Shown: positions 1 through 13,253 of the stretch, one piece after another
Position numbering within the stretch: position 1 is the first letter of the stretch
Layout: every line of letters starts with the position of its first letter
NCBI GenBank assembly: GCA_914767715.1
Contig: OU612070.1
Location: forward strand, 20,572,025 to 20,636,024
DNA: 64,000 nucleotides
Direction: 5' to 3'
From: Membranipora membranacea
Lineage: Eukaryota; Bryozoa; Gymnolaemata; Cheilostomatida; Membraniporidae
Notes under the pieces: generated by a model
Databases searched by the model: none
What the model saw: the letters and a program-made list of their open reading frames with translations, nothing else
What the model was told of the DNA's origin: nothing
Position numbers and translations under genes: made by a program

Positions 1-209
1 TGGGCAACATGTTGTTGTTCTGTTTTAGTGCAAGGATGAGCACACAAAATTGTGATAGGGTGTTATTGGTTATGTGCTAATGCAGATTCTTGGGGCCTGC
101 TTACTCATAATGTATTTCATTCAATGACTATTGGCACCATTCTTACACATTTATCCCCGTTCATTGCAAGACAGATAGTATTTCCATAAATTAATTTATT
201 ATTTTGCAG

Positions 210-3200
210 CCAGCACCAGCACACCGCAAAGATTCGCTGCTAGAACTCCAAGTAAACAGAAAATCCCTCCTATACATTCCAAGGATTTGACTTATCAGCT
301 CTGTAAGGCTATCAAAGACTGTTTGTCCTGTTCTGAAAGTCTTACTAGTCTAGTATTGGAGGGTTTACCATTCAGACCTCGCGATATACATCTACTGTCC
401 AAGGTTTGTGACATCATAAGCAGTAAAATGTGTTTGTTGTTTGCTCTTCAAAATCATAACAGAACCTAATTATCAAACTTTCTGCAGTTGATTGAATTTA
501 TGCCACTTATCCTGATACAAGAGTGTATTCTTTGTCTGATTTAATGTTATCAACCCATCAACAGCATGTTCATTTCTCATTAAAATGAAGTTTATTTATT
601 ATAACGGTTAATAATATTGTTTAAAACAATGATTTCGTATGTGTCGGCGTTCGGAATAAGAACAATTACCAAGATTATGCTCTGCAACCGTATTGTCAAG
701 GCTTTTGGTTGGATCTTAAATATGAATTTGAGTGTACTATTGTAAAATGGACTACATTATATTCAACTAGAGCCTGAATATTGTCTACTTTGAGAAGTAT
801 AGTTTATTTTTAGGGCGTATCTCGTAGCTATAGTCTAAAGGAGATATCTCTGGAATGCAGTCATGTTGGAGACACTTTGACAGGTCTGTTAATAAATGTT
901 ACGTACTGACAAGGGTTTGCAATCAAATACATAACGCATTGTTGAGAACTGACATAGTATCTTAAAGGTAGACACAATCTCTTGTAGTTATATCAAAACA
1001 TGTAGCATATCGCTAGGTAAACTTCTTTGATACTGATAAGAAAAGTAAAAACTGTTTGGAAAATGGGGAAAAGAGAGTTAATTTGAAGTATCTGGTTGGT
1101 TCCTGGCCTGTTTCACTCTTAAATTTTGCTTATAATGATGTGGAGTGGTTAACAGAGACACTATAAAAATCACCTTACCATGCAGGAAAGTTTGGTTATG
1201 TTTAATCATAACAGGTCATAAATTTCTTATTGGTAGCCAAGCGGTTATTGAACCTACAGGCTACCAGATTTAGGCATATCAAAGTGTATGTATTGTTGAG
1301 TTGTCTGCACAATAAATAAGGGGGACAACTCTTTGTTGTAAAATCTTCATCATCTTATTCTAAATCTAACATTACATGTTATTATTTGCATCAAAATCAA
1401 AACACTATGACTACTATTGAAATATTTAGCTAGCAGTGTTTAGACTGATAATCTGGAATATTATATTATTTGTAAAGTGAAATTTTATTGTTACTTGATT
1501 CACTGATTTTTTTTGTTATCGTTATTTTAGTTCTTTGTGATGGCTTGAAGAATGCCAGCACAGTCAATGTTATAAATCTGAGTGGTTGTGGATTAGCTGA
1601 CGGAGCGGTAGAAGCTATATCTAGAGTCGTGAAGGTGAGTAAATAAAATCTTGAACTTGAAATTGTGTGGAACTTGTATTAGATCCGTTTAAGGGATGCT
1701 GACATATTGGTTTTAGATTCTGTGAATCAGGTTTCAGCATACTTTTTAAACTTCTGATCTTAATTTGAGGCTGTTAAGGAGGTGGACAACATTAAAGACT
1801 CAATTACTAAACGTGTAGCCCGGAAATGCCAATAATGTCTGTATAGTTGGTGTCCCATTTCTAAGACTGAAAGCGGATACTTGCGTGGTAGAATATTGTT
1901 AACCAGTCTCCTATCGTCATATATATAACTACTTGGGCAATTAGGGCCATATCAATAAAATTATAAAATTACTTGCTTTCCAGGGATCGAATTTTGAGTT
2001 CCGCACAAATCAGCTTCCCACACGAAAACCCCTGTTTTTCAGTCGTTCTATTTTAAGACCTGGAAATCTTATAGTGAGTGATTATTGGCTTATGGATTTT
2101 TGCACTAGACACTATTATTTAATTGCCCATTTCTGAAAATTGCAAAATCAGATGTCAATGGTCATTTACTACTCACTTGGGAATGGTCTAAACCAATTAG
2201 CTGGAGAATTGAATTACTGGCTTGCTGTTGTCTATTAAACGATTATATACCTGCAGCAGTGCAGTGCAAGCCAACCTTTACTCATCTTGGATAGCTGTCC
2301 TAATTAAAAGTACATGAGTTTATTTTTAGCCTCACCTGAGCGTCTAAAATTACAGAGCTATTTTAAATCTTATTTAGACAGATGGTGGTGATTATAGATA
2401 CATACACACCACATAAGAAAAATTAGTATGTCGTAAAAAGGGTCTTGTCAGGACAATAATAAAAAAATGTTATTATTGTCTCTCAAGAGTAAATAGTACA
2501 AATGCTGTTAGGTCATCCCCTTAGTTTAGTAGGGCTGCTGCGAATCGATGTTTATCAACTCAGCAGAATATTTTGGGTTTGTTTTTTTCCGATCTCATCT
2601 GAGTGAGATTCCTCAGTAACCAGTAGCACATATTTAATGGACCAGAAATCTGCCCAGTGTCTCATATCATATGGAGGTATTGTCCTTGTATGTGAGGCTG
2701 CTGTCGAATGTAGTGGTTGGGGTGAGGTCTACACCCCCTCCTCCCCTTGTTAGTTCTAATAGTCGGATGTTCTTCCGAATGTCATGTTCCATATTTTTAC
2801 ACCTGAGCGACATCCTCTTGCTCTGCGAGGTTTGTGTAAGAGTAACTTTTCTTTGTGAGCCCTGAGAAGGAATCACTAACAGGAAGCAGCATGGCTCTCA
2901 GCGATCCTGATGTGTGAGATTTCTTCACTCGATCTTTGAGATGCGCCACTCTCAGATTTGTAGATGACTTTGATGTATTTTTGCTTGGCGATGATTTCCT
3001 TTTTCCCAGTCTAACCTCTACAATGAATTAATGGGTACAGGGCCTGATCTTGTCAGAAAAGAAATAGCAGTTGCCTTCAGCTACTAACCTGCATAATAGC
3101 ACAGAGTAAGGATATATCCCTACCCTCTGACAATGGTCAGCTGAATTCGGTTTTGCTAACAACATAGAAATGGTTGTAGGTGGGGACAACACTTCAACAA

Positions 3201-6200
3201 GTGGAATGGATACAAAAATTTGGCAACTGAGAGGTGTGTCTGGCTAAGATATACTCAGCTTGATAGCCTGTTGGTCTTGCCACCTGTTGAAGAGGGGAAG
3301 CCTGTTTTATATCACACACATTGTACTGACTCCTAAGTAAGCTGGCAGGTGTTTAGCTTGATTTCACGCTCCCTGTATTATTGTAAATTTTGCAAAGGCA
3401 GACACCAGACATTTGATGAGATGATCCAGGCACGTTTTTAAACACAGCGGCTGAGATATTTATAACATTTATGTTGACAAATAGTTATTCAGTTTCATTG
3501 GCAAACAGATAAGTCTTCAATTTATTATCATATCTGAAAAAAACACAGCGAGGTCTTAACATATGTACTTACCATTCAAATTGTAAGTTGAGAGTTTTCC
3601 ACAATGCTGACATAAGCTCTGGCTCATTGTGGACACTGATCTCTTCATACCAGCCCCTTCTGCTGAGAAAGAGCTCATTGATTCATCTCTTCCCACTTCT
3701 GATAACTCAATATCTTGATTGTTTGACAAAAGGAGACGAAATGAACCCCGCCTGGTAGGATGCCTGTCAACGGTTTAGAAAATAATTGAAAAATGTACCT
3801 CGGTTTGTTTGGTGTGTTCTCTTAACCACTTATTGTTTGCCAAATGATTACGGTGCAAGGCACTTCAAAACGTACAAATCTATAAACATGTGACTGGCCC
3901 AAAAATATCTTTGTTGACAATGGGTACGATTTTCTTTAACAGATAAGTTCACATATCAAAAATGCCCCCAAGTAAAGCTGAGGCCACATGATCGTGCAAA
4001 TGTCCACTAATTCTTGCAAATTAAATTTCGTAGGAATATTAGCCTGCCACACATGATTGTCATTTCCCAAATTCGTACTAAACCTACTGTAATCCTCCTC
4101 AGCCAATCTAAACCATAGGCCTACAGTGATAAATAAAAAATTAAACCAAGGAGAAGCGGTTTCTTCTTGTTAATCATACCAACCAGTCCAGTGATTCAGC
4201 TTCTGGATATGCTTAGGCTCAACTATCTCCTCATATTTATTTAATTTGATACCCCATTAGTCATCCCTGCTCCCTCTTGCTCCAGGTCCAAATCAATGAG
4301 AAGCTCCACATATTGATAAACCGTTCCATCTTTTTAACCAAAGTTGTTTACATAGATATGGCCTTGACTTATCAATCAAAACAGACAGCCAATCAACCAA
4401 ATCTGACAGCCAATCGGATAACATTTCGTGAAAATTTACACGATTCGGATTCGTGCATCGTGAACATCCAACATTTCACGAAATCGTGGGAATCCCTATT
4501 CGTACGAAAGTATTCGTGAATAATTTATACGAATCGTGAGAAATCAACCAAGTGTGGCATTCAGACTTCCTGTCATAATTGATATTAATCTGAGAGATTA
4601 TCACAGACTAACAAATTTAGTGCCATATTCCAGTATGGGTTTTTCGGAACCATCAAGTTTCCCCATCTGCCCACTTGTTAATATATCCATGACGTGGTGT
4701 CATATACTATTTTTTATAAGTCTTTGCATATAATTTACCCGCTTACTTTGAACAATGAAGTTCATTGCTTTAAACCTCTGGGGAACTCCAAGTTTTCTCT
4801 TCATTATGAGATAACTCAATTGTGAAGGGTTCAACATTCTGTGCCTGAACTGACTTAGCAGAAGCTCTGAATTATGAAGTCTGAATTAAATGTTGTGCAC
4901 TTAAGTTTGTATCTCACCTCATGAAGCAGACTACTATGATGATGATAGCCAGCGTCAGAGCGAGGAACATACAGGAAATGGTCGTCACAAAGCTGAAAGT
5001 AAACTTGTACACCCACTCGTTATGTTCATTCTCCTGAGGTTTGTCCATGAATAATCCAGATCTCCTCGCCAGCCACGCGTCAAAATCTCTCACTCGCGAG
5101 TTCTCATTCCACCATTGGTTCTCTGTGCCGTTCATTGTTCATCTAGTTTATTCGGTAGATTAAAATAATTGAAATTAATAGGTGATGATTTGAGAAAAAT
5201 TCATCTGTGTCAGAAATAGTTGTTTGTCGATATAAAGGCACTTGAGAAGTCTCTGTGATGACTGCTGAAGAATGATGCGAAAAATGTTCTTTGCTGCTTC
5301 TGTTCAGCTCCTGGGTTTTGATGCAGTTTCTTGTCTGTTGTGTCGCACTTTGTTGTGTCCCCTTACTTGACCCTGTGCTGCTAAATGGCAGATATGGATT
5401 TGAAATCCGATGATAATATGCCAATAGATTAACACAACATTTACTTTAAATCCTCTCGATTGTTGTGATATAATTTTAAGTTCGGATATGCGCCTGACGT
5501 CAACAACCTCGTCAAACAGACTATATTCATCAGCAGTATTCCGTGAAATGGCTGCGTTCCACTTCATCCAGACAGCTCAGCTATTGATTGCTGCCTTCAA
5601 TCTGTAAAACATCCAAGGAGATTTTCCGCTATAGCGCTAATGAATTTATGTTTCATCAATATTTTCATTAAATGCTACATAGGCTTGAATGTAGGTGGTA
5701 GGGTCGAGTATGGGAAATTGAATTTCAATCCCATCAATTTGCAGTGGGAGACCAAGTCGGTAATTTCAGCAGTTATGTTTTGGAACCAACAGCATTGTTC
5801 ATAGTAACAGTTTACAAGATTAAATTATTTAATTATTCCCCTTGATATTTATTATGCTTTGAAATTGTACAAGACGAACCCAAGTAACTTCCTAATACTA
5901 TTGCTCATTTGTATTTCTCAATTGATGCCTCAAAAAACCACAGATTAAGGTATATAGCAGTTATCTATGGCCATGTTGGTTAAATCTACAAATGATTCAG
6001 TTCCAGTCAGGAAGATCCCTCATCCCAATTAATAGTTCCGGAAAATTGAGTATAGGGTTTGGTTACTTGGTACTATAAACCATTGCTGTTATATAGTCCA
6101 ATCTGAATTGATGGCGTTGATCTGCCAATTTTTACCGAACCTTATGACCTCATGTTGGTAAATCCCATAGACTTTATAATAATATCATTATTGAATGGAT

Positions 6201-9200
6201 GATAAATATAAAGCAATTCAATACACAAGTCTACACAGGTTTATCCAAATCTGATCTGTTTTGCCTAATATAATACAATCACAAATTTGTCATTTTAGCT
6301 CAAGTAGATGATGTTTAGCCCATAATCCTCTTGTGTGGTATTGGCAGCTTTTGGAGTTGAGCGCCCTGTTAGACAATCATAATAATTGTTAAATCCTTTT
6401 AATTTAGCACCAGGCAATTATGAGACACAGCGAGGCCTGGAAGTCTAGCCTCAGATATAGGGCACCTGACTTAGATTGTATGCCGGGTCTGCGTCGCATC
6501 ACCCTCAACAGGAACCCGCTGCTTGGTGATAATGGAGCAAAGGCTTTGTCTGAAGCTCTTAAAGACGACCTGTGGTTGAAAGGTACATAGACCAACATAA
6601 TATATTATACGCACACAAAAAAAATAGCATGTAAATGCTGAATTGAGCTCCTAAACTGTCGTGATCTGTGATATTACATTATCAACCAAATCCCCCCATG
6701 CAACTACTAGAGATCTTGGCATAGTTATAGCACTAGAGAATATTTAGATGTTTAAAGTATCAGGGCCAATAGGATTTATGTATAAAACCTTAAAATGTTT
6801 GAAGAGGATTTACATAATCGCTGACACTTCCGGAAAATGCTGCCAGTTGTCAAATCCATTAAATTAGCATAGCTTACTTAGTTTGTGGATGTAACATAAA
6901 CCTTAATTTAAAAATATCTCAAATTACTTTATTTAATAACCGACTGCTTAACAATGATGAAACTAAAAGCACTCTTAGTACTGTCCAATGAAATGAAAGT
7001 GCAGATGCACTCCAACCAAGAGCTTGAAGTGAACATACATAGTCGATGACCCATGCCATAAGTAAAAGTGTACTTGTTTTGTAGCAAATGTTTATAACTA
7101 AGTAATTCTATTTTCTTATACCGTCAGCTAATGTTTTCCAATACCATGGTCCATGGTAGCCTGTCTTGACAAGCTTGGTTCGGTGGGGTTAGGTTTCCCC
7201 CCTCTCTCCACCGAAAAAAGCTTGTCAATTCAGGCTAGAGGAATGGTTGACTTAGACAAGAAAAATATAAGATGCACCTCAGACTAATTGCAATAGATTT
7301 TAATTTGTTGAAATGCACTTAAATGTACTAATGGTCCAAAGATACATAAAAAGCGACCAATGGGTCTGTAGCTATATGTTGGAAAGTATATTCTTCAGTG
7401 CTACTTTTGCTGTATAGTGATGGGGTGGTCTATGTTTCAGCACAATGCTACAAATAGTACGTTTGAAGCTCAGAGGCAAACTTTATTATCTAGCCGTAGA
7501 TCTTCAAGAATGCGGGCTGACTGATGCAGGTGCCGAGTACATACTGGATGCCCTAAGGCTAAACTCCACAGTTTTGGTGTTAGATATCAGAGGAAATCAC
7601 ATGGTCAACCGAAGCCTAATTGAAAGAATCATACAACAGGTTATGATCAACAGCGATGGTAAAACTACACAGGTGGGTATTTGGTTTAGGTCTCATTACC
7701 AAATGTCTTCATCACCAACCGAAATGAAAGAACATTCAGATCTCGCGCCATACCTGTGATTTACAGATTTTCAAGGATTTGCGTCCCTCCCTTGTTACGG
7801 CTGAGTTATGGTCAAGCCACTATAGCTAAGCTGCACGCATTATTTATACAATAAATAAATATGTATTTACTATTACCTATATGTGCCCCATGTATGAGAG
7901 GAACAGATACTGTCCATGCATTCCCACCCATTCGCTAATTTTTGCTGTAACTTTTGACTGAGCAAGAGGTTGTTTTCAATTAATTGTAGTATGCATGGTT
8001 GTCTGTTGAGTCAGATCGAAGTAGGAAAGAACTGTCTATTGGACACAGACGCCATCCGTCTTCTCATAACAAGGTATAATTGGGTTTTCTCAAAAGAGGG
8101 TTACTCCCTAATATGTACTTCATTGTGAGATAATTTCGCTATGTGAAACATCAGTTTCATGATCCTTGCATTTGAGCCTGATTAGATTGAGTAAGAGATT
8201 GATGCGAGACCATTGTACTATGATCATATTCATCATCATCAACTTAAAAGGTGCTGCATTCATAGGCAGGATAGAAGGTACACACACCCTTTTCTTGGGG
8301 AGAACTAATTGGTTCAATGAAAAGCCCAGTTCTCCCTGTTGTCAATAAATGAAAAGTAAACCTCCCCATATTCAGCTTCTGTCCGTCTCACAACATAAGA
8401 CTTGGAATGAACGTAGAAACTCATCCCAAATCTGGCTCATCTTGTGTGTTGGCAATGCCTTTCTCAAATGTGCTCCTTTTTTGTAGAAGACCACCACGCC
8501 TCTTAAGACGCCATCTAAATCTAGGACTATGGTGGTGTCCCCTAGTCGTAAGCGCTCAGCACCTGTAACAGGTAGCCCTCCGATCACACCTAGAGCTGTA
8601 CCTCGTCAGAGAGGCCTTCCCTGGAGAACAGCTGAACGCGCCCATGTTCATAAGTTTATGTAAGTCATGCGGATACACGTTTGATTTTATTGTTGCTGAT
8701 CTGTAAATATGGTGATGACAATAATCATAGGAATGGCTGGACACTAAAAAACCTTCTGGTCTCTCCCTGAAAAAATCGGAAAGAGTCATGGTGTGAAACC
8801 GAACAATGTTCTATGGGGATATACGTCTGGCCTATGTTATGACGTTAAACTCTAGCTAGCATATCCGTTTGGGGGGAAGCTGATTTTGTGTAGGTCTTAA
8901 ATTCACTCTAATACACCTCGTCTTCGTTCTAGAATTAGAGAATCAGCTGAGCCCTTTATTTTGAGAATATTTGAATTGTTTTTTTTTTTGTATGTCATCA
9001 CCTTGTGCTTTGAAAGCTGCTTTTTCTGATAGAACGCAGTGCCACCACGGCTGTGCTACAGAGATATTTTTTGCAGGCAGAGTGTTTTTCTGCTGAGGAA
9101 ACATAATTGTAGTGATTCTTGAGCATTCTTGCAAAAATATTTCAAGATTTGTCAGTCAATGTAACCTATCATCATGTTTAGTGACGGAGGGGTAGAGACA

Positions 9201-12200
9201 AGTACACCAGCTAAACAGTCCAGTGGGCAGACTATCACAGTACACAGAGAGCCTCGAGCTCATAGCAGAGATAGGTCCAGAGAGGCAGCAGGTGACTCTG
9301 AGCATGTGGACACGACTGAAGAGTTATCTCGTATGTGGGAGTCACAGGGCGGGGCTACACGGACCGACCCGCAAACTATGACCCTCATCAAAGAACTGCA
9401 GGTTAGAAAGATAGAACATGAGAAGATAATGCTTTGCTGATTTAGAGATATTTAAAAGTTATATAATGGATTTGAGGTATGTGTCATTAGTTGTATGAGA
9501 AGCGTTGGTACTGTAACCCTTGACCTCTCCAATCTGCTTTACTTAAACATCAATGATATATTGACAAATGCTTCTCACTTCATCATTTATATCTATCAAC
9601 AAGATAGCGTGCTTAATTGATTCCTAATAATTTCAATTATTTTCTATAGGCTGAGAATATATCACTAAAGCGCAGGTTGAATGAGGAGTCCACCGCACGC
9701 CTTGCTGCTGAGGACAGAGCCCTTGAAATGGCGAGAGAGAATCGGAGAATACAGTCTGATCTGAGACGCTCATCTCTACCTGGAGGGGGAGGAGCTGGAG
9801 GCGGGGCTTATGAAGCTGATGAAGAACTCCTCACTCAAGTTGAGGCTGCCTTCAGTAAATTTAACCAGTTCTTAGATCTGGTGAGGGACACTGGGTAGGT
9901 ATTTGCGCTAAGTCTCTGCATGTAGACTTTTAACTAGTAAATACGGGTTAGATAATTGAGATTGAAATTGATATAAATTGTGGTAAATGTATCTCTTCTG
10001 TATAAAATAATCAAATATTGTAGTTCACCTTACACATATTTCAGTTTCAACCTGTAATATTTCAGCGCAATGATCATATACAACGCAATGTTGCGATGTA
10101 TACAACACAAGTATCAGATATGTAACAAATCTCACCCCGACAGTAAGCCATCAGCTATCTAGCTCAGTTCTCAACAGTATAATGAATTCAATAAAGAAAT
10201 AAATATTAAAATAACTACTGGTCTTTTTCACCATTGCTTTTTTTCAGTAGGTTGATATCCTTGTATATATATTTTGTTTACTCTTATTTTCATAGACTGG
10301 GGCATCTGATCCATGAAGCAGGTCTGGACATATTTGCTGGAACTTCCTCCCCTATACCTGCCCCAGCAAGGCACAGTAATAATATCAGCGGGGTTAGTCT
10401 GGTGGAACCAGGTCAAGCTCCTAAAGACTTCAGGTGAGTGACACTTATGTGATGTTTTATGTGAAGCTTTAGTGACAATTTAGTAATGATTTAGTGATGG
10501 TAAGTAAGTTCTCCACTGTCTAGGTTATGAAGAATTGCTCATGTTTGTGTGCGTAAAAGCAAAGCTGAAACTATCAGTGTAATAAATCCGTATTGGAAGT
10601 AAATGTCAAAAAACCTGGCTTCAATGTATAATGTTAAGTGTACAGATGGTTAACTTACCATGCTGAGAGAAATTGATACGGTTATATGGTCCCTTATAGT
10701 TTCGTATTTCAACTCTCTCTATTACAATAACAATAACTGCTCAACCCCGAAATGCAGCGGTGTCGGAATATCCAGAGTCCAACTACTGTAAGAAGATCTC
10801 CAGCCTTGATTCCTAGTGAATATAGGCTACAGCTCTGGTCGCATATCTGCTTCTGCAGTCCTTACTAATTAGTATGGACATCCCAGAGTTGCCCTTCAAT
10901 CAATACTGAGAACTCAACTCACGACTGGTTATAATCTTGTATTTCAAAGATCAAGGAGATTGAAATCAAGAGAACTTGTCATCTTCATATGCATACAACT
11001 TGCCTCACTAATATTTGCCTTTTAATTTCCTTTATCTATTGACACTATGTTTCAATTACCACACATCTATGCTTTGATAACAAAACATACATGACATATT
11101 GCAAGATGAAGACTATTTCATGTGTGTTTTCTTATCAAATCATAGATATGTGATAGAATTGTAGTAACAAAACATACATAAATACTTGTCTACCTCTTAC
11201 AGTGACTATCTGTTGGAGAGACAGATTGCGTTACAGAGTGATGACATCATAGCACCTGTAGCCAGTACTGGCTCTCCTAAGAAGTCCTACGCTGAGATAA
11301 TGACAGGCAGCAGTACTATAGCTAAATATGCCAGTGCTGTAGGACAGGCTGATAAACCATCCGAGCAGAAAACTCCTAAGGTTTGTTGTCCGATTTCTTT
11401 CAAATAAAAAGTTGGAATTTGAATTTGATTTATGGATTACGCTCGCACATGAACAGTCTAGGCCCACTGCTTGTTACACGCTCTCTCTCAAATCAATCCA
11501 GGAAAGAAGGCGTATGTTACAGAGATCTGGCTATTTATCAATAGGATGTGTCATATAGTATCTGGTAATACCTCTCATAAGCATATAAATACTATAAATA
11601 ATATATTTATATGTTTATACGCAATACCATAGTCAATAATGAGTCTATGGACAATACAGTTTTTTTGACTTGCGCCTGTGAGATCAGCCCAGCAATAGAT
11701 TTACATGATCTCCCTTCCAGGGGTCCTTGTAGGAGTGTTTGTAACATGTGTTTTGTAAATCCCTAAAATGTTTTTTATATTGACTGGGTCATACATTGTT
11801 GTGAATTTGCTTTAGGAAAAGTCCACAACTTCTATACGGTAAGGCTATGTAGATACATTTATCATATCAACAAGTTATTTTGATCACCAACAAGATGACG
11901 GCTTCCATTTTTTTCCCAAATATTTATTTGCAAAGGAAAAAGTTTAGGCGCAGCAGGAGGATAAAACTAATACAAAAAAATGCTTGCTATCTCATGAATG
12001 TGCATACTGTGCATACTATGTATTCTGGATATACCATGAATACTGTGTGCACTGTGCGTAAAAAAATTTGCATTCTGTGCAGTGTGCATACTGTGTATCT
12101 TGTGCATATTGTGCATACTGTGTATCTTGTGCATACTTTGTATAATCAGCATAATGTGTATACTGTACACACTGTGCATACTGTACATGCTGTGCATAAT

Positions 12201-13253
12201 GTGCATACTGTGCATATTTGATATACTTAACATGTTTAATGTGAGGGATCTGCATGGTTACAACCGGCCACTTTTGTATTCTCGTTATTGTTGGAGCTGA
12301 AGGTTATAGGATTGTTGCCCATTTATACTGCATGATCACTGATTGCTTCTACTCCGTTATTGTCTTGCTTGTTGTTATGGTTTTGGTAGCCTTGTCTCGC
12401 GGCTACCTTTTTTAAAAGAGTAGTCACGTGACAAGCCTATGGTTCTGGTGCTATTGCTCCTGGTCTTAAAATATCATCAAACAAACTATCAGTTTTTTGT
12501 CTGCCACCGTGTTATATATTATTTTTAGTTAACATTTTGCCGTTCAATTGTAATTATCATATTTTATCAGACTTTTAATGTACGGCTCATCTCGCTTTAA
12601 GATAAAGAAAACATTTTGTCGTTTAGTCTGCAAGCCAGAAGAAGAAATCGAAGGAGAGAGCCCAGGCCGATAGAGTCGGCCAGCTCGACGGAGCCAGCCT
12701 AGAGCCAGGAACTTACAAAATTAAAGCCTTCGAGCTCAAGGATGTGTCCGAGTTGGAGACGCCAAAGTTGACACCCCGTCCTAAATTGGATGTCCACAAG
12801 TCTATGGAGGGGATTCCGGATCTGCCCGACCATGATGTTGAGAGCAGTCGCCAAACACCTGCAGGTGGTGACAAGTCTGAAAAGTCTGACAGGTCTGCCG
12901 AAGCACCTGCCGAAAAATCGAAAGCACCTGCTGCATCTGGTATAGTAATGTCACAAAGTTACAGCGCCAGGTCACAGAGTGAGCAAGGCCTTAGTAACAT
13001 GTACAGCGATGATTTTGGCTCTGTGTCCGAGTCGGTGAGTAAGCAGACACCTGTTAGCTATGTCAGTTCTCGATCTGACAGGGGTGAAATTGTACACCTG
13101 TCAGAACCTGATCTGTCTGCCATCTCATCGACTGACAGTGAGACAAGACGACAGTCAGAATTAAATAATGTCAGGTCTCTATCTGAGCTGGATAGCCCTG
13201 AGGGAGGGTCCGTAGGTACTAGGGATGACTATACAGCTGACTTTGAGGACTAA
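210..13253 (+). CDS. CEP78: Centrosomal protein of 78 kDa (CEP78), 3' part, 13 exons
   Basis: Leucine-rich-repeat protein of the centriole/ciliary base. Exons read: 210-403, 814-883, 1531-1634, 6408-6582, 7494-7672, 7990-8073, 8487-8659, 9182-9401, 9650-9894, 10296-10433, 11203-11380, 11816-11838, 12635-13253. Phases join to 799 residues plus stop; the window starts inside the gene, so the N-terminus is missing. Family signatures are strong: [14 protein letters not shown] (first exon), [20 protein letters not shown] and the [19 protein letters not shown] repeat (exons 4-5), and [10 protein letters not shown] (exon 7), all recognisable in vertebrate CEP78. Exons 8-10 (about 9182-10433) encode the coiled-coil region (LRR is followed by a Glu/Lys/Arg-rich helix). 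The last exon is a Ser/Asp-rich low-complexity tail ending DDYTADFED. The 23-bp exon at 11816 and the AAG acceptor at 12634 are the least certain joins. The 4.8 kb intron 3 contains another gene on the opposite strand. Confidence 0.93.
2797..5135 (-). CDS. Nested single-pass membrane protein, unrecognised family, 209 aa
   Basis: Three-exon minus-strand gene lying entirely inside CEP78 intron 3. Exons (minus): 5135-4918, 3763-3573, 3017-2797. Donors are GTGAG and GTAAGT, acceptors GACAG and TTGTAG; phases (2, then 1) match exactly and the frame stays open to a TAA. The ATG at 5135 follows an in-frame TGA two codons upstream. Residues 1-45 are polar and contain NGT (N2, a potential N-glycosylation site) and many charged residues. 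Residues about 46-72 form one strong membrane segment rich in Ile/Val/Leu/Phe ([14 protein letters not shown]), followed at once by [10 protein letters not shown], which by the positive-inside rule puts the C-terminus in the cytoplasm. The tail of about 135 residues is Ser/Lys-rich ([14 protein letters not shown]) with possible phosphorylation sites and a CQHCG pair. I do not recognise the family. A possible poly(A) signal on the minus strand is at 2325-2320. Confidence 0.62.
4045..4559. repeat. Possible inverted-terminal-repeat element, about 515 bp
   Basis: The left end begins TGCCACACATGATTG and continues to AATTCGTA; the reverse complement of the right end begins TGCCACACTTGGTTG and continues to ATTCGTA, so the ends are imperfect inverted repeats of about 35 bp. 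The right third is crowded with TTCGTG/CACGAA words in both orientations. It lies in intron 1 of the nested minus-strand gene. No clear target-site duplication was seen. Confidence 0.4.
7157..7237. repeat. Foldback hairpin element (MITE-like), about 81 bp
   Basis: Left arm TAGCCTGTCTTGACAAGCTT then TTCGGTGG; right arm CCACCGAA then AAGCTTGTCAATTCAGGCTA. The arms are near-perfect inverted repeats of about 33 bp around a short pyrimidine-rich loop. It lies in a CEP78 intron. Confidence 0.6.
11995..12235. repeat. Degenerate minisatellite, about 9-bp unit CATACTGTG
   Basis: About 240 bp of diverged copies of CATACTGTG/CATACTGTA in the last CEP78 intron. Because the unit is a multiple of three, both strands have long open frames made of repeating His-Thr-Val or Met-His-Ser words; these are not genes. 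Confidence 0.85.

Noticed and set aside
2667-2876. Opposing 64-69 codon frames near the end of the nested gene
   Set aside because: The nested gene's own exon runs through here in another frame and ends at 2797; these frames lack splice or domain support.
6404-6598. 64-codon minus-strand frame
   Set aside because: Exact antisense shadow of the conserved CEP78 exon 4.
11880-12300. Overlapping open frames of 72-113 codons on both strands
   Set aside because: They are translations of the 9-bp minisatellite; no splice or start context and the peptide is purely periodic.
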